From NCBI GenBank assembly GCA_949841595.1, contig CATKZB010000010.1, positions 1-39,881 on the forward strand: 39,881 nt of DNA, in the 5' to 3' direction. Position 1 is the stretch's first letter; each line of letters begins with the position of its first letter. The notes beneath the pieces were generated by a model, which had not been told where the DNA came from, did no database searches, and was given only the letters and a program-made list of their open reading frames with translations. This document shows positions 39,863-39,881 of this stretch, piece after piece. The stretch comes from an uncultured Christensenella sp. (GTDB taxonomy: Bacteria > Bacillota > Clostridia > Christensenellales > UBA1242). The position numbers and the translations under genes were made by a program.

Positions 39863-39881
39863 ATGAAAAAAGTATATATTG
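39863..39881 (+). CDS. Partial CDS at right edge
   Basis: TAGGAGG (39850-39856) followed by ATG 39863, reading MKKVYI before the window ends. Too short to identify; the ribosome site makes it a likely true start. Confidence 0.6.

Overview
The window is a gene-dense (about 33% G+C), protein-rich stretch of a low-GC Bacillota chromosome, most likely an uncultured Clostridia-type gut lineage. Evidence: AAGGAG-type ribosome sites, an RF2 gene with a programmed frameshift at UGA (so UGA is a stop and the code is 11), one-piece tmRNA with encoded CCA, and spore-former genes (gpr-like protease beside rpsT, gerW/ytfJ, a dacF-like carboxypeptidase, ytfI-like DUF2953, a BclA-like collagen protein). The species cannot be named from sequence alone.

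Layout. 1-309: the start of an off-edge minus-strand gene with clearly different base and codon use. 384-3286: nfeD-SPFH membrane pair, then a PnuC-type vitamin transporter and a frameshifted GNAT. 3394-4410: a pyruvate kinase lacking the C-terminal domain (minus). 4623-8245: small membrane protein, secG, rnr, smpB and ssrA (trans-translation and RNA decay). 8347-9519: acidic coiled-coil membrane protein. 9571-10293: an XRE repressor divergent from a near-perfect promoter with two identical-core palindromic operators, a 24-residue peptide and a small helical protein. 10335-14435: prfB-tsaD-pnuC2-trhP operon, all translation or tRNA-modification genes plus a second PnuC. 14511-19920: small membrane protein, a C-Ala-less alaS, a DUF4097-like protein, rmuC. 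19946-21376 (minus): accessory segment with a deoxyribosyltransferase lacking a normal start codon, a 30-residue ORF, an HD hydrolase and a KilA-N gene remnant abutting tRNA-Leu. 21381-21889: tRNA-Leu, tRNA-Cys, tRNA-Gly. 22047-28069: PH-domain protein, ung, rpsT, gpr, murI, DUF1846, diacylglycerol glucosyltransferase. 28131-34280: ytfI-gerW-dacF-rluB-BaiN/HI0933-plsC-rpsA, a recognisable clostridial order that lacks cmk and ispH. 34313-37694: tRNA-Thr, AT-rich ATP-grasp and cupin genes, collagen-like protein, a hypoxanthine-DNA glycosylase. 37845-39755: DUF2207 membrane protein. A further gene starts at 39863.

Most interesting signals: (1) six genes (pnuC1, xre, ung, gpr, the glucosyltransferase and the hypoxanthine glycosylase) have no Shine-Dalgarno and place the start codon exactly 6 nt after a -10 hexamer, the geometry of leaderless mRNAs; (2) the XRE locus is laid out like a small lambda-type switch; (3) a tandem pair of NrdR-box-like palindromes, 31 bp apart, lies in front of gerW-dacF; (4) a G7 tract breaks the GNAT gene; (5) a deoxyribosyltransferase has AUA where AUG is expected; (6) pyruvate kinase and AlaRS each lack their C-terminal domain cleanly; (7) the first 309 bases look foreign or chimeric.
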